Source: Pogona vitticeps (lineage: Eukaryota > Chordata > Lepidosauria > Squamata > Agamidae). From it: DNA of 64,000 nucleotides. Under the pieces are notes generated by a model, which saw only the letters and a list, made by a program, of their open reading frames with translations, did not search any database and had not been told where the DNA came from. Of the stretch, positions 44,112 to 55,682 are shown one piece after another. Position 1 is the first letter of the stretch. Every line of letters begins with the position of its first letter. Location of the stretch: contig NC_135786.1 in NCBI RefSeq assembly GCF_051106095.1, positions 144,383,001-144,447,000 of the forward strand, read 5' to 3'. Made by a program: the position numbers and the translations under genes.

Positions 44112-47100
44112 TCAGTGACAACTAGCAGTATCTGGAGCCACCTCACTCAAGCCCCTTGCAGCAAACTGGAGGGTTGGTGAACAGCTAATAGTGAACGTGA
44201 TCAGTGGGCACCAAGAAGGGCTTCTTTAGCAGTGATCACGCAGCCACTTCCTTCAAAATCAGATTATTGTTTGTAATCCCCAGAGATGTTCATGAGATAC
44301 TTCATACTGAGCTAGCAACTATTGGTCAGTATGATTCTGCCTCTCTTGACAAGCTGCACATTGTGATTTATTTCACATCTTTATTCCTGTCTTCCAGTTT
44401 TTGTGATAAATGTAGAGTTTATATATAATGGAGTGAGGAATGATTTGTTTCCTCCACTTTGATGGCACCTGAGCATTGTAAATTTTTAGTTAGCAGAGCA
44501 TCTGTTCATGCAAAACTGCTTATCTGTTCTATATGGCAGCTACTCCCTATGGGTTTATTGACCAAACTTGCACAACACCCTGAACAGAACAATCTCTCTT
44601 GATATATTGTCTGACAACAGAGAAAACTGGAATCCTCTTCAGTTGCTGTTGTGGTGAACTGGAAGCCAGGGAAGGTATACTTTATTATTATTATTATTAT
44701 TTTTTAAATCTGACTTTGGCTTTATGTAATACAGTACAGTATTTTCTATGAGAGTGAAAGTAGGGGTGAATGAAGTCTATACAGCAGAATCATGCTTTGG
44801 GACTTTTCTTGGAATGAATTCTTTCACCTTGTGCATAGCAGTTGTATGTTTATAAACTTCCTTCTGGAGAGATTCCCCTCCATGCAGAATACTAACATGC
44901 TGGGCAGGTCAAGATATTTTGCTGCCTGAGACAGAGCAACAAATCGTGCTCCCTTTTCATCTAGGTTAAAGGACACAGTATTCAATACCAACCAAGTCAT
45001 TTTAATACATGAGGCAAAAGATTGTGTAAACTCCTCTCATTGCTGGCAGTAAAATTATGCTAACAGCAAAGTAAATAACAATACATTTAGTTCCTCTTAC
45101 AGTTTTCATTATCTGCTTCCTGAAGTGGCCACCTTGCTCTGCCTAATCATCAAGACAGCCATGCTAATGACACATCAAGTAGTTCAGTGTAAGCTTTGCA
45201 TTGGAAGATTTTTTCCCCCTGTTCTGAAGTTGTTATCATCGGTTGTAAGAAGAAGTTTGTCTGCCCATACCATTTCCTGGGGAGGCCACTGTTGCATGCA
45301 AGGCCCGCTTAAGTTCTTTCATGTTCTAATTGGGACAAGAGCCGAGGAAATGTAACTTATTTTACGCTTCAACAGTTCTAACTTTGAATAGCTGGATTTT
45401 CTTTTGTCTCCACTATTGTTTACTTTGTGTGAAATTTCTGTTGATTGATCAATGACAACCAAAAATGCTATGTAAATTCTGCTTGTTAGCTTTTCCATGA
45501 GGTAGAAATTCTCCTAAGTTCCTCTCCCTACCCTGGCAGCAAAAACACAATAATAACAAATATCAATCTGCTGCCATTCCATGACATCTAAGATCTACTG
45601 CCTAAGATGATGCTTCAGTCTGTCCAATAGTAGAGCTAGCTTTGAAATTTGTGGCCTTCTAGGTGTTGATGAATTATTATTCCAACCATCCCTGAGCATC
45701 AGCCATGCTGTGCATGACTGATGGAGGTTCAGGCCTATCAACCTCAGGAAGCACACAGTTTCTCTGTTCATGCTGTATTCTAGAGAAGATATTTACTTGT
45801 CAGAAAACATTGATCTGGGACAATATACGTAGTTCCACGAGGGATAACTGTTTGTTGTATACACAAGGCCTCTTTTCATACATTATGGCTAATGCTGTGG
45901 TGATCTGTAGAGGATAGTTTGAGAATGTATGTTCCCCCTGAAGTTAAAAGGAACCTAGATTTATTTTAAGATGGAAGTTGCTGGATTCAAGCAAATGTTT
46001 TTTATTGGTAAGAGGCTCAGAAGACAACCACAGCAGCAACTAGACAGAAGAGACATCTTCCCTAAGTGGGAAGCCTAAGTGGAAGGGACATTGTCTCTAA
46101 GTGGGAAGCATTGTGATAGCATTTGGAGCTACATAAATAAATAAATATAGAGAAATTTCTCTTAAATTCTTAAGAAGCAGTATTTATGCTAGCCTGACAG
46201 CCATGCTTTCTTGCATCAAGCTTGGTTGCTAGGGAAACTACCTCCCTTATATGTCTTCAAGGAAGCAGTCTTGTCTAATCCTGTATCTGGAAATGGTTAT
46301 CAGATACAGTGTGTGCAGATTCAAGATAATATTGTGGTTTGCTCAGCATTTCCATTAACCAGAGAAGCACTAAAGAACTAAACGTACTGGATTTATGTCT
46401 ACAGCCAAGAAGGGTGTGCTGGCACTACAGAACTGTAGTAGCACTTTATGATCTTTGTGTTTAAATATATATGATACCTCTGTAGGACTTCCTTGTGAAT
46501 GGATGCTGGGCCACCCAGTGTAGGGGGAGATGGGTATGTTTTGCTTCTACCACAACACTGCCATGATTCTGCGATTTTCTACAGAGGTGCAAATGCCAAC
46601 CATTCAGTTATGTGGGATGCACTCAACATTAGGGGAGGGATATATGTAACTCTATGGACCCCAGCATGAACAGCAAGGGGCAGAATTTGCTCCATCCTAA
46701 CTATGCCCAAGATTGCAGCCATTTAGTGCTTCCCATGAAATTTGATGTTAAACATTCCAAATTGATCCAGCCTCTCCCTTCATAGCTTCACCTAGTGGTC
46801 CATTTCTTGGATATCTGTTGGAACCAAAGAAATGCCCTGTGTTTTGAGGTACCTGGGTGGTACACCATTTAACTGTTAGGGATGGTGCAAGTTAATCTGC
46901 CACATGAGTTGGAAGGTGAACATTGTTGATGTGTATGGGCACAGTGACTTCCTTACACTGTCCCCCCACCCCATTATTAGGTGTGCAGCAGTGCAGGCAG
47001 GCAGTCAAACACCCTGTTGGAGTAGAGGAGGAGGAATCTCTCTCATATTGAAGGAAATGGCTGAGCCTGGGCACCAGCCTGTCGTATGAGATAGGAAGGA

Positions 47101-47929
47101 TACGGAACACAGTACTAATTGTTGCTGGCAAATCTGCCAAGGATGGGAAAAGAAGAGGTGAGTGGCATCAAGGAAATTAGTTAGTGTTACCAAATGTCTG
47201 ACTCTAAATGGTTCTCAGAGCCCAGGCATCATGAGAAGGAGTGAGAGGGACCTAAGAAATCAACTGTGTCATGTCATAGTTGATTTTTCCAGCTCACCTC
47301 TGTTGCCTTGCTTCTGAGCACCTCTTGACGTCAGACATCTGAAAAATGGATAGGTTTGGAGGGTTTTTCAAAATCTAAATGGGCCACTCTAGGCCAGTAA
47401 GCAAGGAGGAGAAGCATATTGGTCACCCCAAAGCTCTGCCCCTTAGGCAACTGTCTAGCTTGGTCTCTTGGCAAGGCTGGTCTTGCCAGCTCTTTCTACC
47501 AACCATGAAACTGGGAGGCATCACTGTAAAGCAGCCAGCTCTTGATTCAAAAGAAATTCTATGTCTCTTTAATTGCGTGGCACAGAAGTGACTGGCAGCT
47601 GATCTCTGCCCTTCCACAATTATATCCATATATGAGTAGTAATGTTGGCTGAATTTCATATCTACTGTTGGAAGCATAGGAGTAAGGCCTTCTACAGAGC
47701 CAGCAGAGAGATTGCAAATATTTCTGAATTTTGCTTTTCTCCTGCATAGCAAGGGTAAGATGATGCATAGGAACTTGTTAAAAACACAACATAGCCATGT
47801 GTATATAAACAAAGCCACCTTATCTCCTGAGAATTATTCCACTAGGAGCATTCATCCTGCACATCTAGGAATTGATGAGGGAGGTCATTATATTGCTGAT
47901 GAAAAGGGTCCTCACTAAGCAGTGAAGAG

Positions 47930-47931
<2 letters not shown>
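44112..47931. other. No gene seen; one worn foldback element
   Basis: No recognisable exon. 45,661-45,744 is a worn foldback element listed separately. An X-box-like GTTGCTAGGGAAAC lies near 46,226. Confidence 0.45.
45661..45744. mobile_element. Worn foldback MITE
   Basis: AGGTGTTGATGAATT at the left and the inverse complement of CTATCAACCT at the right form loose arms. Its layout is like 13,642. Confidence 0.4.
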
Positions 47932-48001
<70 letters not shown>

Positions 48002-48023
48002 TACAGAGAGAGAGAGAGAGAGA
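47932..48023. repeat. (CT)n-(GT)n-(GA)n composite microsatellite
   Basis: About 36 bases of CT, 20 of GT and 35 of GA. The CT and GA arms are complementary, so the array can fold on itself with the GT part as the loop. Confidence 0.9.
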
Positions 48024-49833
48024 TTAAGAGTGGTAAAGAAAAGGCTGCTGTATGATTAACATTGTTTTTTCATGTCACAGAGAAGGATCCTCTTCCATTT
48101 AATCCAACACAGTCACTTCTAGCTAATTTTTAGATCCCAGAGCCATCTGTTATGCTGCTCTGGATCCCATCTCTGGAGAGCAAAGGACGTCCTTGGAGAT
48201 GTTACTTTTCTCATGAGCTCACATGTCTTGCCAGAATGACATCATCTTTTGCAAAGTGCATCTTGACAGAGGGGAAGGGTCTGTCCCATCATTTTTACTG
48301 GCCACTCTGAATCACACTGGGATTTTATTTTCCCAAAGCAAGCATCTCCTCTTCCATGTTTTGAGAAATTATGATCCTAAGACCCTGTAGAGCAAATATA
48401 TTCAGGGATTCAAAGAGCACACTATTCTGTGGTTAAGGATCATCTTTATATCTGTAATGTTCTGCATTTCTCTTCCTGTTGAGACCACTAAAGCAGTTGA
48501 TAGCACAGACAGACGCAGTGGCATTAGCAAACACGGTAACAGCAATCAGAATGGTTAAAATATCTTCAAGACTATCCCCCCCCCCAAAAAAAAAACACTT
48601 TAAAAAGAAATATCTGAGAGCCAGACTGAAGCAAGCAAGCAAGCTCAGGTGGAAACTGCACCTTAAACAGCAGAACATTCAAAACAATGTGGTAGAAATG
48701 TGACTCTTAGAAATTAGTGGCACTTGAAAACTGGGTTAATTGAATCATCTTAGAGTAGGTGAATTCTTGCAGGAGAAATTTATCTTTTTCAGGAATCTGG
48801 ACCAATGCCATCTATGGTAGTGAACATGATGTTGAATTGTGATCAGAAAGGTATTGGGAAAAGATCTGTAAATCTAAATGCTACTAATTGGACAACCTGA
48901 AACAGGATCCCTTTTGATATGGGTAGCTTTAGATCAGCAGCTAGTTACTGTACAATCTGCCCGAATTGTTACCTAGGTTTGAAGGCGGCCCAAGAACTAC
49001 ATATAGGGATCCAACTTGCCAAAAGAAAATGGCTTGCTTTCCTGGCCTTCCTGGGGCTGCAAAAGATGGAGCAGAGGTTCCTCAGTGGGGCTGTGTATCA
49101 GATTTGGACAAACTCCAAACTGATCTGCCTGACTAAGGCTGATTTGTATGAGGTCTGGATTGAAGCAGAACGGCCAGATTCCATTCCATGGTAAAACAAA
49201 GCAAATTCACAAACTGGTTCAGATCTAGGCCATTAATCAAACTGAATGGGGAACAAATTGCTTCAGCCTACTAAGGTGTATACTTCTTAAACAAAAGCAA
49301 TTTTGAAATATGCCTAGTAGGCAAACTCTCCAAACTAGCTATTTGAATCCTAGCAAATTTACTCCCTTCTTTAGGCTCTATTGTGTCTTCAAATATCATA
49401 TATATATCAGTGCACACAAGTTAGAAAGTTAGAACAATTCTGATTTTCCCATGTATTGTTTTTACACATGTACAACTGGATTCATATCTGGGGCACAAAT
49501 CAAACTTGGTGGGATACAAATCACTCTGGACAAGATCAGGATACATCCTGAAGCCCCAAATTAACTTCCAAACCAAATCAGGGGATCTGTGTACAGCCTT
49601 CCTTGTCAAGCATCTGCTAGGCCATTCATAGAAAGGTAGCTAGTTAAGCACTTAAAACTTAGGTCGTCATTTACTGCATGATGAAGGGTGGGGAGAATCA
49701 AATTATTCCCATCTGGATTTTGAATATGAAGAAACATGAGAACTTTTGGAAATTTCTAGTAAGAATTTAAATGAAGCAAAGTTCTCATCCACCACTAGTC
49801 ATAAGCAACCAAAGTGATACTACTACTTAAAAT
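48024..49833. other. No gene seen; unassigned DNA
   Basis: No recognisable exon or element. Confidence 0.5.
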
Positions 49834-49968
49834 CTTCCTTCCTTCCTTCCTTCCTTCCTTCCTTCCTTCCTTCCTTCCTTCCTTCCTTCCTTCCTTCCTT
49901 CCTTCCTTCCTTCCTTCCTTCCTTCCTTCCTTCCTTCCTTCCTCCCTCCCTCCCTCCCTCCCTCCCTC
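49834..49968. repeat. (CTTC)n / (CCTC)n microsatellite
   Basis: About 135 bases of CTTC passing into CCTC. On the minus strand it follows the 3' end of the LINE at 49,969 and is probably its expanded AAGG-type tail. Confidence 0.95.
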
Positions 49969-50017
49969 TCCTTTCTTCTCAAAAAGGACCTAAGGCAGCT
50001 TACATCATTAAAAGGAC

Positions 50018-50881
50018 TAACACCAGGCCTCGCGGGAATACCGTCTTTCAGGATTATCCCGTATCTTATATTTCATGAAGAGTACTCTTCTTAGTACTCA
50101 CCGTGGAGAGCGAGTGGTGGGTTCAGAAGATCAGTATACGAAAGTCTGTGCCTCCCGTTGAGGGGCGTAAAGCCCACCGGAGAAAATATCCGAGTCACGG
50201 CACCAGTAAATATTACCCACTAAAGGGGGTTACAAACTCCGGCGAAGGACAACAGACTACGATGCACCTCATCCAGCTGTTATATTTATGCCAATTTATT
50301 AAGATACACAGCTAGGGCCCAATCTCTTAAAGCAGAGAAGAGCCCCGATATTGATTTGGAACAGAATTATATAGATTTTACACAAAGAGTCATAAAGAGA
50401 AGTATTACGATTGGTGCCTTGAACCCATACCTTTCAATCCTGCCTGTTATTGGCCAAAGATATCTTGTAAGTTCAACCTATTGGTCCCGTTTGAAGTTTC
50501 TCATGTCATACCCCATGTCCCTTTAACCTAGAGGTCATTTTACACCCCAAAAAGAGTCATCGTGTCTCCTCTGAGCATGTCTGGATTCCCTTATCTCTAT
50601 TCTTATGTTTATGTAACTTTTGTCTGCCTTCCTGGGTTAGCCTTCAGAAGAAGCAATTCCTCAAAGTATGTTAAAACTACAGATGGATACAACTTCCTCC
50701 CCCCTCATTCTAATGGCCCATCTATCTCCTGAATTGTCTTCCCGACAACCCTTTGTTGATGAAATAGAGCCTCTAATTATTATGAGAAACGAAACCCAAA
50801 TACTCTCTTCTTGGAGACATTATCTCTTTCCGCAGATGTCAGGAAGGCCATTGAAATTGTAACCCCCTTTAGCGGGTAACA
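50018..50881 (-). mobile_element. Endogenous retrovirus remnant: LTR plus leader
   Basis: A fossil: one LTR of about 671 bp (50,211-50,881 in minus orientation) and about 190 bases of leader. The primer-binding site at 50,188-50,205 reads TGGTGCCGTGACTCGGAT on the minus strand, an exact 18-base complement to the 3' end of tRNA-His. A splice-donor-like GGTGAGTAC lies in the leader. GGAC flanks both ends (50,014-50,017 and 50,882-50,885). The rest of the provirus is absent. It lies inside a LINE. Confidence 0.75.
50211..50881 (-). repeat. ERV LTR with long inverted ends
   Basis: On the minus strand the LTR begins TGTTACCCGCTAAAGGGGGT and ends with nearly the inverse complement, about 25 bases with few mismatches. 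That is much longer than the usual few-base TG...CA ends. The primer-binding site follows after 5 bases. Confidence 0.7.
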
Positions 50882-51350
50882 GGACAGTATACAAAAGCTA
50901 GAAACAGCAAGTGTACAAATATTTTAAAAAGAATTAAACAAGTATTATATTAAATATGGTAAATAAAATCAATAACAAAACACATTTAAAACAACAGCAG
51001 ACCACCAGTCGTTAAGGAAAAGTCTTCCTTAAGAGAAAGGTCTTTGCCTGCTTGTGGAAGGACAGCAATGATGGGGCCAGCCTAGCTTCCCTAGGAGGGA
51101 GTTCCAGAGTCTGGGAACAGCAACAGAGAAGGCCGTCTCTCATCATGTCCCCACCAAAAGCACATGTGAGGGTGGTGGGACTGAGAGAATGGGCTCCCCT
51201 GATTATCTTAGTGCCCGGGCATAAAGGGAGATTAGGTCTTTTAGATACTTTGACCGAAGCTGCTTAGGGCTTTATAGGTTAAAAACAGCCCTTTGAATTG
51301 TGTCTGGAAATGAATTGGCAGTCAGTTGAGCTGCTATAATAAGGGAGTTA

Positions 51351-52315
51351 CAGTGGTGCCTCGCATAACGATTTTAATTGGTTAAAAAAAACACACGTTA
51401 TGTGAAACATCGTTATGCGAAACACCATTTTCCATAGGAATGCATTGGAAACCGGTTAATCCGTTCCAATAGGCACGGATTGCCGTCCTTAAGCGAAAAA
51501 ACCCATAGGAAACATCGTTAAACGATACAATGTTTCCTCCATTGGAATGTATTGTAGCTGACTCAATACATTTCAATGGCTTTGCGAAGTCAATTTTTGC
51601 AAAATTAAGTGTGTCATAAAAGGGTCAAAAATGGTTTTAAATGCTTGGATTAGCTTCTGCACCCTCTAAAACGGATGCAAAAGTTAATTTGGCTTTGATC
51701 TGACTTTTCGTTAATTAATGGTGAATTTTTTCCCCCCAACTTTTGACAGCTGTCAAAATCTGACAGCTCCATTATTTCCTATGGGGGAAGAAAAAATTCA
51801 CAAAAAATTAATGAAGACACAGCAACTGTTCTAAATGCTTGGATTCGTTAGAGGACCCACTAAGTCGTGTGCAAACCTGATTTGGCTTTGATCTGAACTT
51901 TCGTTAATTTATGGCGAATTGTTTTCTCCCCCATAGGAAAGCATGGAGCTGTCAGATTTTGACAGGTCCATTGGTTCCTATGGGCCGGAAAAAAAAAATA
52001 ACCATAAATTAACGAAAAGTCAGATCAAAGCCAAATCAGGTTTGCACATGACTTAGGGGGTCCTCTAACGAATCCAAGCATTTAGAACCGTTTTTGACCC
52101 TTCTAAGACACCTTTTTAATTGAAAAAAGAAACATCGTTAAGTGAAGCAGGGGACCTAAAATCGCATTCGTTATGCGAAGCATGGTCCCAAACTTCGCTA
52201 AGCGAAAATCGCCCATAGGAAACATCGTTATACGGTGCATATTATTTTCTGAAAAAAACACATCGTTATGCGAATTAATTGCTAAACGAGGCAATCGTTA
52301 AGCGAGGCACCACTG
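51351..52315. mobile_element. 965-bp mariner-like MITE with multiple foldbacks
   Basis: Terminal inverted repeats CAGTGGTGCCTCGC are flanked by TA (51,349-51,350 and 52,316-52,317). Inside, 51,617-51,735 is repeated inverted at about 52,000-52,106, and a third, direct copy of part of it lies at about 51,815-51,925. The segment GGCTTTGATCTGA (or its complement) marks all three. No coding capacity. It is inserted in a LINE. Confidence 0.8.
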
Positions 52316-52915
52316 TATATGTTCCCTGTAACCAGCCCCAATTTGTTACAGTATTCCAGCTGAGATATAACTGGGGCATGTGTCACCATGGCCAAATCAG
52401 ACCTCTCAAGAAACAGGCACCGCTGGTGCACTAGTTTTAACTGTGTATAGGCACTCCTGGCCAAACCTGGGCATCCAGGCTCAGATATGAAACCAGGTGT
52501 ACCTCCAATCTGCGCACTTGTGTTTTCGGGAGGAGTGTAATCCCATCCAGCACATACTGAATCCCTATTCCTTGATCTGCTTTTTGACTGACCGGGATCA
52601 CCTCTGTCTTGTCTGGATTGTGTTTCACTCTCATCCACTCCATTACTGACACCGCAACACTGATCTAAAGCCAAAACAGCTTCTTTGGATTTAGATGGAA
52701 AGGAGAGATAAGAGTTGGGCATCATCAGTATATTGGGGACACTGAACCCCAAAACTCTGGATGACCTCTCCCAGTGGTTTCATGTAGATATTAAATAGCA
52801 TAGGGGACAAAACAGATCCCTGAGGAACACCACAAACCAAAGGCCAAGGTTTCAAACAGGAGTCCTGCAACACCAACCTCTTGGGTTCTCCCCTCCAGGA
52901 AGGACCGTATTATGC

Positions 52916-53067
52916 TTGTATCATCTCTCTGTGTGCTAGATTTTTCCTCTCCTATGTTATCATTTTTTTCCTTTCATGCTGAATGCAAAGACACAACACA
53001 GCAAAGTGTGTTAGTTTGAGGTACATTTGCTGATAGATGTGTGCATCTTTGTGTGCCTGTTTGTGTG

Positions 53068-53119
<52 letters not shown>

Positions 53120-54427
53120 GGGCTTTAAAATTGTGACACCTAAAGGCACAGGACGTGTTCATATATATCATTTCCTGAAAAAGAAAAACAATATATTCAG
53201 AAATATATTTAATGTGGTGGTATCATTTTCTTTTTAAAAAAGCATACCCTCCCCTTGTTTTTAACCCCTTCAGGATGTTGGGCATGGCAAACAAGCCTTT
53301 AGGGTTCACCATACTATGCCTATAACTGGGCATTCCATATCTCCTCACCTATTTTTTTAAGCTTTTGCCAGGAATAGTCCAAAACAGAAGGTGGAAGCTT
53401 ATTTTATTTTGAGCATGATGAGACCAGCTGAAATGGAAACTCAGAAAAGCATGGACGTTGTAGTGCTGTGGTGGATCCAGAACTTGGAAGAAATGTGTTA
53501 TAAGTAATGTTGTTACTTGTAACAAGTTTCATGATGAAGGAGGAGGCAGTAATCCTTCTTCACTTTTTGGGGGGTAAAATTTAGAACAAGCCATGTGGTC
53601 CTTACACAATAGAGAGAAGATTTCCATACATCTCTCTGTCTTCAAAGAACAAAAAATGGAAATAAGGAGAAAGGAGAATACTAAAGGAAGCAGCAAAAAA
53701 GGAGTGGTCTCAAGGATTCTGAGGCACAGGGAGAAAACCCATTAAGATTAGTAGATGATTCAGAACATGAACTTAAGTGACAACCAGTGTCAAAAACAGA
53801 AGCATTTCCAGCAGTCACATCATTCAGAATGAGAGGAGACTAGTATTACAGGAACTTCTAGCTTCGCCAGGAAATGCGGCTTGAGGCTGTCAGTCACGCT
53901 TCCTTGAGTGCAAACAACATTATCTTGCTTTATTCAGATTCTGAATGGCCACAGCCATCAGCAGACCATAGTGTATGAGCCTTGCTTTAAAATAATAAAT
54001 AATAATAATAATAAATAGGAGGAACCACTGGCCAACTTTATAGTTAAAAGTATGTGGAAATACTCTTTGACCACCGAGTGTGACAATGTGGTGAATAATA
54101 GGATGAGCAAAGCAACATGTTGTCTGCACTCTCTCCATATGTTAACATCAGTAAGTTGTTCTTTTGAACCTGTAAGAAGCCATGAAGTGGATCACTGTTC
54201 CAGAGTATTAAAAAAGGACTCTTCAGCCACAGGAAATAGTTCTTCAATATTGTATGAAACTTTTCATAGCAAATGCTTGACAAGCTCCTGCAAAACCTTT
54301 TTAGAGAGATCATTTTATCTTCATGATGCTCTTGTAAATATAAGGAAGCTGCTTTAATAAGCATTATGAGATACTAATAGTTAATTGTCTATACTGTTGG
54401 GAATACTTGTCTGTTTTTAAACAAGAA
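52916..54427. other. No gene seen; (GA)n at 53,070
   Basis: A (GA)n microsatellite of about 45 bases lies at 53,070-53,114. Otherwise no recognisable exon or element. Confidence 0.5.
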
Positions 54428-54620
54428 ATGATGTGCCATTAAGTCAGTTTAGATTCATGTTGATGCTCCTAGGGTCTTCAAGGTATCAAGTGTTCAGAAG
54501 TGATTTACTAGCTGCTCCTTCTGATGGCCCTCTAAGAGGATTCTGTTTACCCAAGATGGGAGAACATGGAGTCCCATCAGTCATACATGCTCTATCTTAC
54601 ACAATTTCACTCACTCTGGA
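54428..54620 (-). mobile_element. Old RTE-tailed SINE, partial
   Basis: GTGCCATTAAGTCAGTTTAG and TTCAGAAGTGATTTACTAG match the family at 7566 at low identity. The tRNA head is not clear. Confidence 0.45.
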
Positions 54621-54934
54621 GTAAAATCACAGTAAGATTCTGGCCATGGTTTCCACGCTCTGACAGGGCAATTAAAAAGTATTGAGTGCCAAGTACAGTA
54701 CTCTAGATGTGGTCTGTAACAAATCTATGTTTCTACTGCAGTAGGCTCAGGTAATCAATGGGGATTTGGAGAGTTAACTCCTTTTTAAGTACTATTAATT
54801 CAAATGGGACTATTCTAACTGCATTTTACTATACTAAACTAAGTCACAGTTATATTAGGCCTATTGGAATCAATGGAACCTATGAAAGAGTTCCATTGAT
54901 TCTAATGGGGTTACTTTAATTGCAATTTACTATG
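54621..54934. other. No gene seen; small hairpin at 54,863
   Basis: Arms 54,863-54,879 and 54,890-54,906 pair at 16 of 17 positions with a 10-base loop. Otherwise nothing recognised. Confidence 0.5.
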
Positions 54935-54939
54935 CTAAG

Positions 54940-55433
54940 TGTCGCGACTGCCACCTCCTCCTACGTCACCACAAGAGATGACAGGTCACGATCCTTCACA
55001 CACACACACACACAACTTCGCTGCCACCAACCACACATAAACCTGACACTTCAGACTTAGTATGGATTTCAAAATAAAAATGATGATTTATTGAATACAA
55101 AAATAAAATGGAAATCACTGAGTAAAAGAATCACTTGTCACACTATATTTCTCAGACCTTAACCCTGCACAGTTCTTTGTTACTTAACACTCAATTACTC
55201 AATTACCTAACCTATATCTAACCCTATCTACAGATCTTCCTTAAAGCCCTCTCTCACTCTCCCACTCCAACTCTCTAATTCTCCAACTCACTAATTAAAA
55301 ACTCTTCCCTCTTTTCACTCCCCCCTTATATACAAAAACTCCACCCCTTTAAGACCCACCTCCTGCCCTGCCATAGGCCAGAAAACTCCAGCCTTAGCCA
55401 AGACAGGCAGGTGACGTCATGGCACACGTCACA
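54940..55433 (-). repeat. 3' LTR of the Gmr1-like element
   Basis: In element orientation it begins TGTGACGTGTGCC and ends GTCGCGACA. Near the start is the palindromic CRE TGACGTCA (55,412-55,419). A TATA box, TATATAAG on the minus strand, lies at 55,325-55,332, and AATAAA on the minus strand at 55,087-55,092. This gives a plausible U3-R-U5 layout. Confidence 0.9.
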
Positions 55434-55450
55434 TACCTTCCCCCTTTAAT
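55434..55450 (-). other. Polypurine tract of the Gmr1-like element
   Basis: The minus strand reads AAAGGGGGAAGGTA directly before the 3' LTR, the expected site for plus-strand priming. Confidence 0.8.
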
Positions 55451-55682
55451 AAGTTGTTTTGTGGGGGAAAGCTAAGGTGCTTTTTCCCCAAAACAACTGC
55501 AACCAACATAAAGCATTACATTTATTAACACAGTTTACTATAACTACAGTATTCAAACATACTTACACTTCCGCCATACAGGTATACAAAAACATGCAAT
55601 GCATAACATTTATCATAACACAACACATAACTGTTCAAACATTTTACATTGCCATATACCATGTACAGAGTCCATAAGTTCT
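55451..55682 (-). other. 3' untranslated part of the Gmr1-like element
   Basis: About 230 AT-rich bases between the end of the reading frame and the polypurine tract. No other frame is evident. Confidence 0.6.

Larger units (their letters stand above)
49969..52915 (-). mobile_element. L2/CR1-like LINE hosting an ERV remnant and a MITE
   Basis: The minus strand carries reverse transcriptase (CGVPQGSVLSPMLFNIYM, then YTDDAQLLSL), EWMRVKHNPDKTEVIP, a worn C-terminal region and the L2-type 3' end (inverse complement of AAGGCAGCTTACATC). Host pieces are about 49,969-50,017, 50,882-51,350 and 52,316-52,915. They read on across the two insertions. It is 5'-truncated, with several stops and frame changes. 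It is nearest to the SGNH-RT LINE at 19,116 (shared FNIYMKPLGEVI). Confidence 0.75.
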
